Shown here in pieces: positions 9,387-18,502 of a DNA stretch of 64,000 nucleotides. The stretch spans positions 62,001-126,000 of the forward strand of contig NZ_JAMOIL010000013.1 in the NCBI RefSeq assembly GCF_023656415.1. The letters run 5' to 3'. The DNA comes from Nocardioides bruguierae. GTDB lineage: Bacteria; Actinomycetota; Actinomycetes; Propionibacteriales; Nocardioidaceae. Within the stretch, counting starts at the first letter, position 1, and each line of letters begins with the position of its first letter. The notes beneath the pieces were generated by a model. That model made no database searches. It was not told the origin of the DNA and worked only from the letters and a program-made list of their open reading frames with translations. Position numbers and translations under genes: made by a program.

Positions 9387-10151
9387 ATGCGTGACATCAC
9401 CTACCCCGCGATCATCGTCGCCGCCAAGACGGCGTTCAGGCTGCTGGGTCAGCGGTTCCAGATGACCGGCACGGAGAACGTGCCCCGGGAGGGCGGCGTC
9501 ATGCTGGCCTACAACCACATCGGCTACGTGGACTTCGTCTACGGCGGCCTGGGGGCCAACCCCTCCGGGCGCCTCGTGCGGTTCATGGCGAAGCGCGAGA
9601 TCTTCGACCACCCGGTCGGCGGGCCCCTCATGCGCTCCTTCCACCACATCGAGGTCGACCGCGCCGAGGGGCAGGGCTCCTACCTCAAGGCCGTCGACTA
9701 CCTGCGCAAGGGCGAGGCCGTGGGCATCTTCCCCGAGGCCACCATCTCGCGCTCCTTCGAGCTGAAGGAGTTCAAGAGCGGCGTGGTGCGGATCGCCGCC
9801 GCCGCCGGTGTCCCGATCGTCCCCGTCATCCTGTGGGGCACGCAGCGGATGATGACCAAGGGTCACCCGAAGGACTTCTCCCGGGGCAAGACCATCGCGA
9901 TCCGCGTGGGCGAGCCGATCGCCACGACCGGGGACCACGACGCCGACCGCGCCGCCCTGCACGCGGCCATGGCGCAGATGCTCGAGGACGCGATCGCGGC
10001 CTACCCGGCCGACGAGCAGCCTCCGGGTTCCTGGTGGCTGCCGGCACGTCTCGGGGGCTCCGCACCCACGCCGGACGAGGCGGAGAAGCTCGACCAGGCG
10101 GAGAAGAGAGAGAGAGCAGCCCGTCGCGCGGCCAAGCGCGCGAAGAAGTAG
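9387..10151 (+). CDS. 1-acyl-sn-glycerol-3-phosphate acyltransferase
   Basis: PlsC-family enzyme of 254 residues that would acylate lysophosphatidate during phospholipid synthesis at the membrane. Visible motifs are the catalytic NHIGYVD (HX4D), FPEATIS (motif III) and VPIVPV (motif IV). The C-terminus is strongly basic (RAARRAAKRAKK), suited to membrane or nucleic-acid contact. The ATG at 9387 has GGGAG upstream; an ATG 18 bases earlier has no better site. The gene ends 40 bases before a strong terminator hairpin shared with parB. Confidence 0.9.
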   Translation: MRDITYPAIIVAAKTAFRLLGQRFQMTGTENVPREGGVMLAYNHIGYVDFVYGGLGANPSGRLVRFMAKREIFDHPVGGPLMRSFHHIEVDRAEGQGSYLKAVDYLRKGEAVGIFPEATISRSFELKEFKSGVVRIAAAAGVPIVPVILWGTQRMMTKGHPKDFSRGKTIAIRVGEPIATTGDHDADRAALHAAMAQMLEDAIAAYPADEQPPGSWWLPARLGGSAPTPDEAEKLDQAEKRERAARRAAKRAKK

Positions 10152-10189
10152 CGCTCAGATCGCTTCCTGACGAACTCCCAGGACGCTGG

Positions 10190-10222
10190 AAGGGGCCCGA
10201 TCCGCACGGATCGGGCCCCTTT
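10190..10222. terminator. Bidirectional Rho-independent terminator
   Basis: A perfect 12-bp stem (GGGGCCCGATCC / GGATCGGGCCCC) with a GCAC loop, flanked by AA on the left and TTT on the right. It lies between the convergent acyltransferase and parB genes and can serve both strands. Confidence 0.9.
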
Positions 10223-10270
10223 CCTGTCGCTAGGCCGACAAACTGCTTTGTCGACTTATCGTCTTGTCTC

Positions 10271-11305
10271 TTAGTTGCTGGATGGATCTGTGGACTCCTG
10301 GTCGGTGTCCAGGATGCCGAGGATGCGCTGCAGGTCCTCCATCGAGGCGAACTCCACGGTGATCTTGCCCTTGTGCTTGCCGAGGTCGACCTTGACCCGG
10401 GTCTCGAACCGGTCGCTCAGCCGGTCGGCGATCTCCGTGAGGCCAGGTGCCTGCGGCTTGCGTCGAGCCGTGCGGCGCGGGGCGTCCTCGTCGCCGGATC
10501 CCAGCGCCACGATCTCCTCTAGGCCGCGCACGCTGATGCCCTCGGCGACCACGCGCTGGGCCAGCCGGTCCTGGGAGTCCGCGTCGCCCACCGCGAGCAA
10601 AGAGCGGGCGTGCCCCGCCGACAGGACGCCGGCCGCCACCCGTCGCTGCACCGCGGGGCTCAGCCGCAGCAGGCGCAGGGTGTTGCTGATCTGCGGGCGC
10701 GACCGACCGATCTGCTGCGCCAGCTCCTCGTGGGTGCATCCGAAGTCCTCGAGCAGCTGGGCGTAGGCCGACGCCTCCTCCAGCGGGTTGAGCTGCGAGC
10801 GGTGCAGGTTCTCCAGGAGCGCGTCCCGCAGCATGGCGGTGTCGTCGGTCTGCCGGACGATCGCCGGGATGACCTCCAGGCCCGCCTCCTGCGCCGCCCG
10901 CCACCGCCGCTCGCCCATGACCAGCTCGTACCCGTCACCAGCGTCGCGGACGACGACGGGCTGGAGCAGCCCGATCTCGCGCAGCGAGTGCACCAGCTCG
11001 GCCATCGCGTCCTCGTCGAAGACCTGGCGCGGCTGGTGGGCGTTCGGCCGGATGCGCTCCACCGGGAGCTCGGCGAAGTACGCACCCTCGACCGGCGCCA
11101 GCGACGTCGTGTCGGGGGACCCGGACTCGCCGGATGCCGACCGGGAGGACGAGTCCGCCGCGGTCCGACCTGCTACAGGAGAGCTGGTCGCACCCGACGC
11201 GTCGTGCTGGCCGGCATCCTCCGCGGCAGGCGGTGCGGTCGGGATGAGTGATCCGAGGCCCCGACCCAGGCCACGACGCGTGCCTGGGCGCTGACCGCCG
11301 CTCAT
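10271..11305 (-). CDS. parB: ParB chromosome-partitioning protein
   Basis: CTPase and DNA-binding protein that loads at parS and spreads to organise the origin region, 344 residues. The N-terminal segment [12 protein letters not shown] is the ParA-interacting tail. The ParB core contains NAHQPRQVF and GERRWRAA, followed by a helix-turn-helix ([16 protein letters not shown]) and a C-terminal dimerisation domain. The ATG start overlaps the parA stop by four bases. Two parS sites lie close by at 12253 and 13131, within and upstream of the neighbouring genes. Confidence 0.97.
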   Translation of the reverse strand: MSGGQRPGTRRGLGRGLGSLIPTAPPAAEDAGQHDASGATSSPVAGRTAADSSSRSASGESGSPDTTSLAPVEGAYFAELPVERIRPNAHQPRQVFDEDAMAELVHSLREIGLLQPVVVRDAGDGYELVMGERRWRAAQEAGLEVIPAIVRQTDDTAMLRDALLENLHRSQLNPLEEASAYAQLLEDFGCTHEELAQQIGRSRPQISNTLRLLRLSPAVQRRVAAGVLSAGHARSLLAVGDADSQDRLAQRVVAEGISVRGLEEIVALGSGDEDAPRRTARRKPQAPGLTEIADRLSDRFETRVKVDLGKHKGKITVEFASMEDLQRILGILDTDQESTDPSSN

Positions 11306-12345
11306 CGCTCGACCCCGCGGAACGCGAACTCGCGAGCCGCCTCCAGGTAGGAGAGCGCGCCCGGAGAGGCCGGGTCGTAGGTCATGACGGTCTGCGCGTA
11401 GGAGGGTGCCTCGGAGACGCGGACGGAGCGGGGGATCGTCGTGCCGAGCACCTGGTCGCCGAAGTGTGCCCGGACCTCGTCGGCGACACCGGAGCTCAGG
11501 CGCGTGCGTGCGTCGTACATGGTGATGAGGATGGCGGAGATCCTCAGGTGCTGGTTGAGGTTCGCTCGCACCAGCTCGACGGTCTCCAGCAGCTGACCGA
11601 GCCCCTCCAGGGCGTAGTACTCCGCCTGGATGGGGATGAGCATCTCCTCGCCGGCGACCAGGGCGTTCAACGTGAGCAGGCCCAGCGACGGCGGGCAGTC
11701 GACGATGACGTAGTCGTACCGGTCCTCGCCCGCCTCCGCGCCGCCCACCCAGGGGTGCGCCTGGATCGCCTTGCGCAGACGGCTCTCGCGCGCGACGACC
11801 GACACGAGCTCGATCTCCGCGCCCGCCAGGTCGATCGTGGCCGGGCAGACCCACAGGAGGTCGTGCTCCGGGCTCTGGGTGACGACTTCCTCGAGGGGGA
11901 CACCGTCCACGAGCATGTCGTACGTCGAGGGCGTGCCCCGACGGTGGTCCACGTTCAGGGCGGTGGAGGCGTTGCCCTGCGGGTCGAGGTCGATGACCAG
12001 CACCCGCTGTCCGAGCTGAGCCAGGGACGCGGCCAGGTTCACCGACGACGTGGTCTTGCCGACGCCGCCCTTCTGGTTCGCGATCACCACGACGCGCGTC
12101 CCGCGAGGCCGTTCGACCGGGGGCCGCGAGCCCGCCTGCCCTCGGGCGAGCAGCGTGCTCTCCGCGGCGCGGGCGAGGGGCGTGTCCTCGTCCGCCATGG
12201 CGACGTCGTAGCCGGCCATGTCGGCTGCGGTCCTCACGCGGTAGCCGGTGGGCGTTTCACGTGAAACGTCGGCCTCCGTCGCTTGCTCGGCACCGACCTC
12301 GTCGGGCCCCTGACCACTCTCGCCCTGTGGAAAAATCTCACTCAC
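11302..12345 (-). CDS. parA: ParA chromosome-partitioning ATPase
   Basis: Deviant Walker ATPase that moves ParB-parS complexes, about 347 residues from the start chosen. [10 protein letters not shown] is the P-loop, with [10 protein letters not shown] as the switch region. The N-terminal ~70 residues are poorly conserved, and a parS site is embedded in this coding region, giving the residues VSRET, as also in mycobacterial parA. The start is uncertain: the GTG at 12345 is one in-frame option, without a clear ribosome site, and the frame stays open to about 12531. parA overlaps parB by four bases. Confidence 0.93.
   Translation of the reverse strand: MSEIFPQGESGQGPDEVGAEQATEADVSRETPTGYRVRTAADMAGYDVAMADEDTPLARAAESTLLARGQAGSRPPVERPRGTRVVVIANQKGGVGKTTSSVNLAASLAQLGQRVLVIDLDPQGNASTALNVDHRRGTPSTYDMLVDGVPLEEVVTQSPEHDLLWVCPATIDLAGAEIELVSVVARESRLRKAIQAHPWVGGAEAGEDRYDYVIVDCPPSLGLLTLNALVAGEEMLIPIQAEYYALEGLGQLLETVELVRANLNQHLRISAILITMYDARTRLSSGVADEVRAHFGDQVLGTTIPRSVRVSEAPSYAQTVMTYDPASPGALSYLEAAREFAFRGVER
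12253..12268. promoter_or_regulatory. parS site inside parA
   Basis: CGTTTCACGTGAAACG is a perfect palindrome matching 14 of 16 bases of the consensus parS (TGTTTCACGTGAAACA). It lies within the 5' coding part of parA and should be bound by ParB. Confidence 0.92.
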
Positions 12346-12389
12346 CTGTGGAATCTCACGCTCAGGGTGCTTCTCGCACCGGTGGATAA
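12326..12389. promoter_or_regulatory. DnaA-box-like cluster upstream of parA
   Basis: On the minus strand three sequences resemble the DnaA box TTATCCACA: TTTTCCACA (12326-12334), GATTCCACA (12347-12355) and TTATCCACC (12381-12389). They span the likely parA start and promoter, so DnaA could influence parAB expression. Each differs from consensus by one to three bases, and binding is inferred. Confidence 0.5.
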
Positions 12390-12410
12390 CTCCCGAGACA
12401 GCTGCCGTGG

Positions 12411-13124
12411 TCACCGACCCTGACGGCCCCGCTTGCGACGACGAGACGTGTCCTGGCGGCGCTTCGCTCCTCCGACGGAGCCCCGAGGGGGCCACGTTAC
12501 CGACCCGGGATCGGCCCAGGGAACTCGGCACAGCGTCGTGGGGGTGTCGAGGACGTCCTCACCCACGACCAGCACCTCCGGTCGACCCCAGCCGGCGCGC
12601 TCGAGAGCGGGGCGGGCCTCCACGATCTCGTCGTCGACCGAGGAACCCTTCATCGCCAGGACGTGCCCCTGTGGCCGCACCAGCGGCATGCACCACTCCA
12701 GCAGCGTGGTCAGCCCTGCCACAGCACGAGAGGTGACCACGTCGAAGCCACCGAGGTGCACCGCACTGTCCGCACGGCCACGGTGCACCGTGACGTTGGG
12801 GAGCCCCAGCTCGTCGACGACCTCCTGCAGGAACGTCGTGCGACGGAGGAGCGGCTCGATCAGGGTCACGGAGAGATCAGGCCGCCGGATGGCCAGCACC
12901 ATGCCCGGCAGGCCGGCACCGGTGCCCACGTCGGCCACGTCGACGCCCTCCGCGATGGCATCGGCGACGACAGCCGAGTTCAGGAGGTGCCGCTCCCACA
13001 GACGTGGGGCCTCACGCGGACCGATCAGGCCGCGCACCACCCCGTCCGTGGCCAGCAGCCCCGCGTAGCGCTCTGCCAGCGCCACTCGCTCGATGCCGAA
13101 CACCCCCTGCGCCGCAGCGGGCAC
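12411..13124 (-). CDS. rsmG: 16S rRNA (guanine527-N7)-methyltransferase
   Basis: SAM-dependent GidB/RsmG family enzyme, 237 residues, methylating G527 of 16S rRNA. The SAM motif is VADVGTGAGLPG, preceded by WERHLLNSAVV, both typical of the family. The C-terminus is basic (RRRKRGRQGR). The GTG at 13124 lies six bases from a parS site; a second in-frame GTG 21 bases downstream is also possible. It lies between parA and jag in the usual actinobacterial order. Confidence 0.95.
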   Translation of the reverse strand: MPAAAQGVFGIERVALAERYAGLLATDGVVRGLIGPREAPRLWERHLLNSAVVADAIAEGVDVADVGTGAGLPGMVLAIRRPDLSVTLIEPLLRRTTFLQEVVDELGLPNVTVHRGRADSAVHLGGFDVVTSRAVAGLTTLLEWCMPLVRPQGHVLAMKGSSVDDEIVEARPALERAGWGRPEVLVVGEDVLDTPTTLCRVPWADPGSVTWPPRGSVGGAKRRQDTSRRRKRGRQGR

Positions 13125-13130
13125 AGGGGG

Positions 13131-13146
13131 TGTTTCACGTGAAACC
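13131..13146. promoter_or_regulatory. parS site upstream of rsmG
   Basis: TGTTTCACGTGAAACC matches the consensus ParB-binding site at 15 of 16 bases. It lies between rsmG and jag, about 0.9 kb from the copy inside parA. Confidence 0.95.
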
Positions 13147-13161
13147 TCAGCGGGCTCGACG

Positions 13162-13638
13162 TCACTCAGGGCGGATCACCACGTACCGACGGGGCTCCAC
13201 GCCCTCGGACTCGGACACCAGACCAGCGGCGGCCACGACGTCGTGCACGACCTTCCGCTCGAAGGGGCTCATGGGCTCCAGCCGCACGGCCTCGCCGGAC
13301 GACTTCGCCTCCTCCACGGCCGCGGCACCCTGCGCCTCCAGCACCTCGCGACGACGGGCACGGTGACCCGCGACGTCCAGCATGAGGCGGGAGCGCTCGC
13401 CGGTCGACCGCAACACGGCCAGGCGCGTCAGCTCCTGGAGAGCCTCCAGCACCTCGCCGTCCTTGCCCACGAGCTGACCCAGGTCGCCGCCGATGATCGA
13501 CACGGCAGCGCGATCGCCCTCGACGTCCATGTCCAGGTCGCCGTCGAGGTCGGCGATGTCGAGGAGCTCCTCGAGGTAGTCAGCGGCGATCTCGCCCTCG
13601 TTCTCGAGTGCCTCGACGCGGCTCTTCTGGTCGCTCAT
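13162..13638 (-). CDS. jag: Jag/KhpB-type KH-R3H RNA-binding protein
   Basis: Protein of 158 residues with a KH domain around SIIGGDLGQLVGKDGEVLEAL and a C-terminal R3H domain containing SPFERKVVHDVV (the RxxxH signature). These Jag/SpoIIIJ-associated proteins bind RNA and act with the YidC insertase gene they accompany. The ATG start overlaps the yidC stop by four bases, so the two are translationally coupled. An acidic N-terminus (EELLDIADLDGDLDMD) precedes the KH fold. Confidence 0.92.
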   Translation of the reverse strand: MSDQKSRVEALENEGEIAADYLEELLDIADLDGDLDMDVEGDRAAVSIIGGDLGQLVGKDGEVLEALQELTRLAVLRSTGERSRLMLDVAGHRARRREVLEAQGAAAVEEAKSSGEAVRLEPMSPFERKVVHDVVAAAGLVSESEGVEPRRYVVIRPE

Positions 13639-14705
13639 CGGGACCCTCCGTCCTTCTTCTCGACACCGGCGTCTCCGGTGCTCTTCGCCTGGTTGCCCTG
13701 CTTGGACTGGTTGGACTGGTTGGACTGGTGGGGCTGGCCCTTGCGGCGCTGGTCCCGCGACTGGCGCTTGGGCTGCTGCCGCTGGGCCGGCCGACGCTCC
13801 TCGGTGGTCTCCTCGGCGGTGGGAGCGGCCGTGGCCACCCCACCTCCGTGGCGCGCTGCCTTGGCCGCGTCCCGCTTCTCCTTGGCCGCGAACGCCGGAG
13901 TCCCCGGCGCGGGGTTGTTGCGGATGACGTAGAACTGCTGGCCCATCGTCCACAGGTTCGACGTGGTCCAGTACAGGAGCACGCCGATCGGGAAGGCCAC
14001 GCCACCGACACCGAAGGCCACGGGCAGGATGTAGAGCAGCATCTTCTGCTGCTGGGCGTACGGCCCGCTCATGGCGTCGGCCGGCATGTTCTTGCTCATC
14101 AGCTGACGCTGGGTGACGAACGTGGTCGCCGTCATCGCGAGCACCAGGAACAGCGCGAGCAGCATGACGCCCAGCTGGCCACCGTCCGCGCGCCACACGC
14201 CCGCGCCCCAGAAACTCTCGGCCAGGGGGATGCGCCCGAAGATCATCGCCGAGCCGAAGGACTCCGCCATGTTCTCGTTGAGGAAGCCGTGCGGGGTGGA
14301 GTCCCGCGCCGCCTCGTTCAGCAGGTGGAACAGGGTGATGAAGATGGGCATCTGCACGAGCAGCGGCAGGCAGGCGGCGAACGGGTTGGTACCGGTGTCC
14401 CGGTACAGGTTCATCGTCTCCGCGGCCAGCTTCTCGCGGTCGTGCTTGTACTTCTCCTGCAGCGCTCGCACCTTGGGCTGCAGCAGCTGCATGTTGCGGC
14501 TCGACTTGATCTGCTTCACGAAGAGCGGGATCAGCAGCGCGCGGATCACGACCGTGAGGCCGATGATCGACAACGCCCAGGTCGAGCCACCGTCGGGGTC
14601 CATCCCGAGGGTGGTGAAGAGCTTGTGCCAACCCACCAGCACGGCCGAGATGGCGTAGTACAGCGGCGTGGCGATCAGGCTCAGCAGGTCACCGAGTGCA
14701 CCCAC
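13635..14705 (-). CDS. yidC: YidC/Oxa1 membrane protein insertase
   Basis: Membrane insertase of 356 residues helping integral proteins enter or fold in the cytoplasmic membrane. It has the Gram-positive short-form layout: helices near residues 10-30, 35-55, 100-120, 175-195 and 215-240 around the 60KD_IMP core (LLVQMPIFITLFHLL). A Gln/Arg/Lys-rich cytoplasmic tail (QRQQPKRQSRDQRRK) can contact ribosomes. The GTG start has AAGGAG about nine bases upstream. It lies between yidD and jag with short gaps or overlaps. Confidence 0.95.
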   Translation of the reverse strand: MGALGDLLSLIATPLYYAISAVLVGWHKLFTTLGMDPDGGSTWALSIIGLTVVIRALLIPLFVKQIKSSRNMQLLQPKVRALQEKYKHDREKLAAETMNLYRDTGTNPFAACLPLLVQMPIFITLFHLLNEAARDSTPHGFLNENMAESFGSAMIFGRIPLAESFWGAGVWRADGGQLGVMLLALFLVLAMTATTFVTQRQLMSKNMPADAMSGPYAQQQKMLLYILPVAFGVGGVAFPIGVLLYWTTSNLWTMGQQFYVIRNNPAPGTPAFAAKEKRDAAKAARHGGGVATAAPTAEETTEERRPAQRQQPKRQSRDQRRKGQPHQSNQSNQSKQGNQAKSTGDAGVEKKDGGSR

Positions 14706-14708
14706 GGG

Positions 14709-15020
14709 TCAGACTCCTTGCTCGTGCGGCGCGGCGTCGTCTGCGCCGCGGTACGTGGTCATGGTGCCGGACGCCTCCGCGTCCACCGGCACCGGTGGGC
14801 CGTCGACGTGCCCCGGGACGGGGTCGTAGCCGCCGGGGGCCCAGGGATGACAGCGGGCCAGCCTGCGTGCCCCCAGCCACGACCCCTTCACCGAGCCGTG
14901 CAGCTGCACGGCCTCCAGCGTGTAGGCCGAGCAGGAGGGGTAGTACCGGCACACCTGCCCGTAGATCGGGCTGATGAACAGGCGGTAGCCCCGCAGCAGG
15001 ACGATCAGCACGTACTTCAC
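14709..15020 (-). CDS. yidD: YidD membrane protein insertion efficiency factor
   Basis: Small protein of 103 residues with the diagnostic YidD core: [20 protein letters not shown] and RLARCHPW, including the conserved cysteines. It is thought to assist YidC-dependent insertion at the inner membrane face. The GTG start overlaps the rnpA stop by four bases, and yidC follows three bases after its stop, so rnpA-yidD-yidC-jag form one unit. The C-terminal ~30 residues are a variable, acidic extension. Confidence 0.95.
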   Translation of the reverse strand: MKYVLIVLLRGYRLFISPIYGQVCRYYPSCSAYTLEAVQLHGSVKGSWLGARRLARCHPWAPGGYDPVPGHVDGPPVPVDAEASGTMTTYRGADDAAPHEQGV

Positions 15021-15355
15021 GACATCACCCGATCAAGGCAACCTGCGAGGTCCGCGCCGAGTTCCGCCGACGAGGCCGATGCCGCGGCGGGCAGCGCCCG
15101 CACCACCAACGTGCAACGGCCCGGGAGCAGAGAGATCTGCTCCCGGGCCAGATGACGAAGCCGGCGCTTCACCCGGTTGCGGACGACAGCGACGCCCACC
15201 GCCTTGCTGACGACCAGGCCCACCCGGGACTCCCCGGGCAGCCCGCCGTCCTCGGCGAGGTGGACGACCAGCGTCCGCGACCCCGCCCGACGACCACAAC
15301 GCACCGCCTCGCGGAAGGAGGCGGAGTCGGTCAGCCGGTTGGGGGCGGCGAGCAC
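15017..15355 (-). CDS. rnpA: Ribonuclease P protein component
   Basis: Basic protein of 112 residues that assists the RNase P RNA in maturing tRNA 5' ends. The family signature [10 protein letters not shown] is present in the middle, with [13 protein letters not shown] near the N-terminus. The GTG at 15355 follows rpmH by 17 bases and lacks a strong ribosome site, which fits coupling to rpmH translation. The rpmH-rnpA-yidD-yidC-jag order is nearly universal. Confidence 0.96.
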   Translation of the reverse strand: MLAAPNRLTDSASFREAVRCGRRAGSRTLVVHLAEDGGLPGESRVGLVVSKAVGVAVVRNRVKRRLRHLAREQISLLPGRCTLVVRALPAAASASSAELGADLAGCLDRVMS

Positions 15356-15372
15356 CGGAGGGTGCCCGCGAC

Positions 15373-15510
15373 TCAGACGGCCAGGCTCTTGCGGCCCTTG
15401 CGGCGGCGACCGTTCAGGATCGCGCGACCGGCACGGGTCCGCATGCGGAGGCGGAAGCCGTGGACCTTGTGGCGACGACGGTTGTTCGGCTGGAAGGTGC
15501 GCTTGCTCAT
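15373..15510 (-). CDS. rpmH: 50S ribosomal protein L34
   Basis: Ribosomal protein of 45 residues, starting [13 protein letters not shown] and ending GRKSLAV, which matches bacterial L34 in length and sequence throughout. The ATG has GAGGAG upstream on the minus strand. It is divergent from dnaA, the classical arrangement at bacterial origins, and is the first gene of the rpmH-rnpA-yidD-yidC-jag unit. Confidence 0.99.
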   Translation of the reverse strand: MSKRTFQPNNRRRHKVHGFRLRMRTRAGRAILNGRRRKGRKSLAV

Positions 15511-16057
15511 CGTGAGCTCCTCGTTGTTGGACGTCGGCGGCGTGGTCTCCCCACACCAGGGCCGTCACCCGACCCGATCGGCAGCGCCCCGGCCACGGCG
15601 TGCGAGAGTGCTCGCACCCCGTCCCAGGGTTCCCGGACCGCCCTTCGGCCGGCACCGCCCACCCACGCGAGGGCCCGTCTGGTGCGGACCAGCCCCGTGG
15701 ACATGCGGCACCCGTCGACCTCGGGTGACCGGCCAACGGTACGCGCGGCGCGAGACCAGGGTCAAACCACGCGCGACCCCCCGCCGCACCCCTGTGGATG
15801 ACGGCTTGCCCGCACCTCCACCACGGGGCTACGTTCGCCCGCATCCCCCACGGCCTGCCGGCCCCGGACCCGTCCGGGGTTCTCACGGTTCGTGGGACGT
15901 ACCGCCACCGCGCACCTATCCTCTGACCTGCAACGCACCAGCCGAGGCCAACACGCGGCGGCACTCGGGCGCCTCGCCACGAGTGCCCGGCGGGCATTTC
16001 CCACAACCTGTGGACAACGTTGTGGAACACGCATCCTCAGGAAGGCCCCACCTCACC
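15511..16057. promoter_or_regulatory. rpmH-dnaA intergenic region with DnaA boxes
   Basis: Divergent promoter region of 547 bases. DnaA-box-like sites are TCATCCACA (reverse, 15793-15801), TTTCCCACA (15997-16005), a perfect actinobacterial TTGTCCACA (reverse, 16009-16017) and TGTTCCACA (reverse, 16021-16029). The last three sit just upstream of the dnaA start, placed for autoregulation by DnaA. No further gene is seen. Confidence 0.7.
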
Positions 16058-17506
16058 GTGACGGACGAGCCCAGCACCTCGCTCTCGGACGCCTGGAGCG
16101 CCGTGCTCGCCGACCTGCAGCCGAACCAGCGCGCGTGGCTGACGGCCTCCGAGCCGGTGACGCTGCACGGCACCACCGCCATTGTCGCGGTGCCCAACGA
16201 CTTCACCCGGCAGCAGCTCGAGGGGCGTCTGCGCGCCCAGCTCGAGGACGCGCTCTCGGTCACCTACGGCACCGAGATCCGCCTCGCCGTCACGGTCAAT
16301 CCCGACCTCGACGCCGCGGAGAGCCCCGCGCCCGCGCCGGTGGCGGACCTCGCCCCCGTGGACGCCCCGCCGCCTGCACCCCGGGTCGACGCCCAGGTCA
16401 CCCTGCCGCCGCCGAGCACCGGCCCGGCGGCGGCACCGCCGGCCCCCGAGAAGGACCGCGGAGCCCCCGAGACCCGGCTGAACCCGAAGTACACCTTCGA
16501 GACGTTCGTCATCGGCTCGTCCAACCGGTTCCCGCACGCCGCCGCGGTGGCGGTGGCCGAGGCACCGGGCAAGGCCTACAACCCCCTGCTGGTCTACGGC
16601 GACTCCGGGCTGGGCAAGACCCACCTCCTGCACGCCATCGGCCACTACGTGCGCTCGCTCTACACGACCGCCCGCGTGCGCTACGTGTCCAGCGAGGAGT
16701 TCACCAACGAGTTCATCAACGCGATCCGCGACGACCGGCAGGACCGGTTCAAGCGTCGGTACCGCGACGTGGACGTGCTCCTGATCGACGACATCCAGTT
16801 CCTGGAGGGCAAGACCCAGACCCAGGAGGAGTTCTTCCACACCTTCAACACGCTGCACAACGCCAACAAGCAGATCGTGCTCACCTCGGACCGGCCCCCC
16901 AAGCGCCTGGAGGCGCTGGAGGACCGCCTGCGCAACCGGTTCGAGTGGGGCCTGATCACCGACGTGCAGCCGCCGGACCTCGAGACGCGCATCGCCATCC
17001 TCCGCAAGAAGGCCGCGATGGACCGGCTCACGGCCCCGCCGGACGTGCTGGAGTTCATCGCCTCGAAGATCCAGACGAACATCCGCGAGCTCGAGGGTGC
17101 CCTCATCCGCGTCACGGCCTTCGCGAACCTCAACCGCCAGGAGGTCGACATGACCCTGGCCGAGATCGTGCTGAAGGACCTGATCCCCGACGGCGGCGAG
17201 CCCGAGATCACCGCCGGGCTGATCATCGCCCAGACCGCCGCGTACTTCGGCCTGAGCATCGACGAGCTCACCGGCCCCAGCCGGGGCCGGCACCTCGTGA
17301 TGGCGCGCCAGATCGCCATGTACCTGTGCCGCGAGCTCACGGACCTGTCGCTGCCCAAGATCGGCGCCGAGTTCGGCAACCGCGACCACACGACGGTCAT
17401 GTACGCCGACCGCAAGATCAACCAGCTGCTCGCGGAGCGCCGCGCGGTCTTCAACCAGGTCAGCGAGCTGACCAACCGCGTGAAGATGCAGGCCCGCCAG
17501 GCCTGA
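16058..17506 (+). CDS. dnaA: Chromosomal replication initiator DnaA
   Basis: Initiator ATPase of 482 residues. Domain I covers ~1-85, a Pro/Ala-rich domain II linker ~85-135, and the AAA+ domain follows with Walker [10 protein letters not shown] (181-189) and Walker B LLIDDIQF. Domain IV ends with the DNA-binding signature [15 protein letters not shown]. The GTG at 16058 gives the usual N-terminus ([10 protein letters not shown]); AGGAAGG lies 12 bases upstream, rather far. DnaA boxes precede the gene, and the main box region lies beyond the ohrR-ohr pair. Confidence 0.98.
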   Translation: MTDEPSTSLSDAWSAVLADLQPNQRAWLTASEPVTLHGTTAIVAVPNDFTRQQLEGRLRAQLEDALSVTYGTEIRLAVTVNPDLDAAESPAPAPVADLAPVDAPPPAPRVDAQVTLPPPSTGPAAAPPAPEKDRGAPETRLNPKYTFETFVIGSSNRFPHAAAVAVAEAPGKAYNPLLVYGDSGLGKTHLLHAIGHYVRSLYTTARVRYVSSEEFTNEFINAIRDDRQDRFKRRYRDVDVLLIDDIQFLEGKTQTQEEFFHTFNTLHNANKQIVLTSDRPPKRLEALEDRLRNRFEWGLITDVQPPDLETRIAILRKKAAMDRLTAPPDVLEFIASKIQTNIRELEGALIRVTAFANLNRQEVDMTLAEIVLKDLIPDGGEPEITAGLIIAQTAAYFGLSIDELTGPSRGRHLVMARQIAMYLCRELTDLSLPKIGAEFGNRDHTTVMYADRKINQLLAERRAVFNQVSELTNRVKMQARQA

Positions 17507-17521
17507 GCCCGCGACGGCGCC

Positions 17522-17962
17522 TCAGCCGTCCAGGTGCGCCAGGAGCCGGCCGAGGTCCGCGCGCAGTCGCTCCGCCTCGTCCCGCTCCAGGCCCATCGCC
17601 CCCGCCAGCCGCAGGGGGACGTCGGCCACCTGCTCCCGCAGCGCCCAGCCCTCCTGCGTGCACGAGACCAGCACCCGCCGCTCGTCGGCCGGGTCGCGCC
17701 GGCGCACGATCCGTCCCGCCGCCTCCAGGCGCTTCAGCAGCGGTGTGAGCGTCCCTGAGTCCAGGCGCAGGCGCGCCCCGAGCGCGGAGACGGACACGGG
17801 GGAGCCGGCGTCCCACAGCGCCAGCATCGTCAGGTACTGCGGGTAGGTCAGCCCCGACGGCTCCAGCAGGTCGGCGTACGTCCTGGTCACCGCGCGCGTC
17901 GCCGCGTAGAGCGGGAAGCAGAGCTGGGCGTCGAGCGCGAGCTGCGGGTGCTGTGGAGCCAC
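17522..17962 (-). CDS. ohrR: MarR-family organic hydroperoxide repressor OhrR
   Basis: Winged-helix repressor of about 146 residues. The N-terminal LCFPLYAATR places a cysteine at the peroxide-sensing position of OhrR, and the MarR wing (RRRDPADERRVLVSCTQEG) is evident. It is divergent from ohr, the classic sensor/effector pair. The GTG at 17962 lies six bases after a TACCCT -10 element on the minus strand, consistent with a leaderless mRNA; a TTG further upstream is less likely. It starts only 15 bases after dnaA, convergently. Confidence 0.88.
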   Translation of the reverse strand: MAPQHPQLALDAQLCFPLYAATRAVTRTYADLLEPSGLTYPQYLTMLALWDAGSPVSVSALGARLRLDSGTLTPLLKRLEAAGRIVRRRDPADERRVLVSCTQEGWALREQVADVPLRLAGAMGLERDEAERLRADLGRLLAHLDG

Positions 17963-17968
17963 GCCACC

Positions 17969-18014
17969 AGGGTAGCCGCTTGACAATTAGATTGTGCGCA
18001 ATAAAGTTGCGGAC
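17969..18014. promoter_or_regulatory. ohrR-ohr divergent promoters and OhrR operator
   Basis: Toward ohr, TTGACA (17980-17985) and TAAAGT (18002-18007) are spaced by 16 bases. Between them lies ACAAT-TAG-ATTGT (17983-17995), an AT-rich inverted repeat like known OhrR boxes, overlapping ATTG-TGCG-CAAT. Toward ohrR, TACCCT (17969-17974, minus) serves as -10. The AT richness stands out from the surroundings. Confidence 0.75.
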
Positions 18015-18431
18015 ATGGAAACTGTGTACACCGCCACCGCACTCGCCACCGGCGACGGCCGCAACGGCCACGTCGCCTCCTCCGACGGCGTCGTCGACAC
18101 CGACGTCCGCATCCCGAAGGAGATGGGTGGCCCCGGCGGCGCCACCAACCCCGAGCAGCTCTTCGCCGCCGGCTACGCGGCCTGCTTCCACTCCGCGCTC
18201 AAGATGGTCGCCCGCGGCACGGGCGCGGACCTGGGGGAGACCGAGGTCGTCGCCGACGTCTCCATCGGGACGCTCGAGGGCGGCGGCTTCGGCCTCGCCG
18301 TCGGGCTCGAGGTCACGATCCCCCGCCTCGACCGCGACCAGGCCCAGCAGCTGGTCGAGCAGGCCCACCAGGTCTGCCCGTACTCCAACGCGACCCGCGG
18401 CAACGTCGAGGTCACGCTCACGGTCGCCTGA
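18015..18431 (+). CDS. ohr: Organic hydroperoxide resistance protein Ohr
   Basis: OsmC/Ohr-family peroxidase of 138 residues that reduces organic hydroperoxides. Both catalytic cysteines are visible (AACFHSAL and VCPYSNATR), which mark the Ohr subfamily. The ATG at 18015 gives the usual opening METVYTATA. Expression should be released when OhrR is oxidised. The pair lies between dnaA and the DnaA-box region before dnaN, an unusual place for an accessory module. Confidence 0.93.
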   Translation: METVYTATALATGDGRNGHVASSDGVVDTDVRIPKEMGGPGGATNPEQLFAAGYAACFHSALKMVARGTGADLGETEVVADVSIGTLEGGGFGLAVGLEVTIPRLDRDQAQQLVEQAHQVCPYSNATRGNVEVTLTVA

Positions 18432-18471
18432 CCGCACAGCAGCACCCAGGGCCGGTCACGGCCCGTCTCGA

Positions 18472-18502
18472 GGCCCCCGACGCCGGATCGGTGTCGGGGG
18501 CC
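18472..18502 (+). terminator. Terminator hairpin after ohr
   Basis: A perfect 10-bp stem GGCCCCCGAC / GTCGGGGGCC with an 11-base loop, 40 bases after the ohr stop. It is followed by TTCG rather than a T-run, as often seen in high-GC actinobacteria. Confidence 0.75.
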
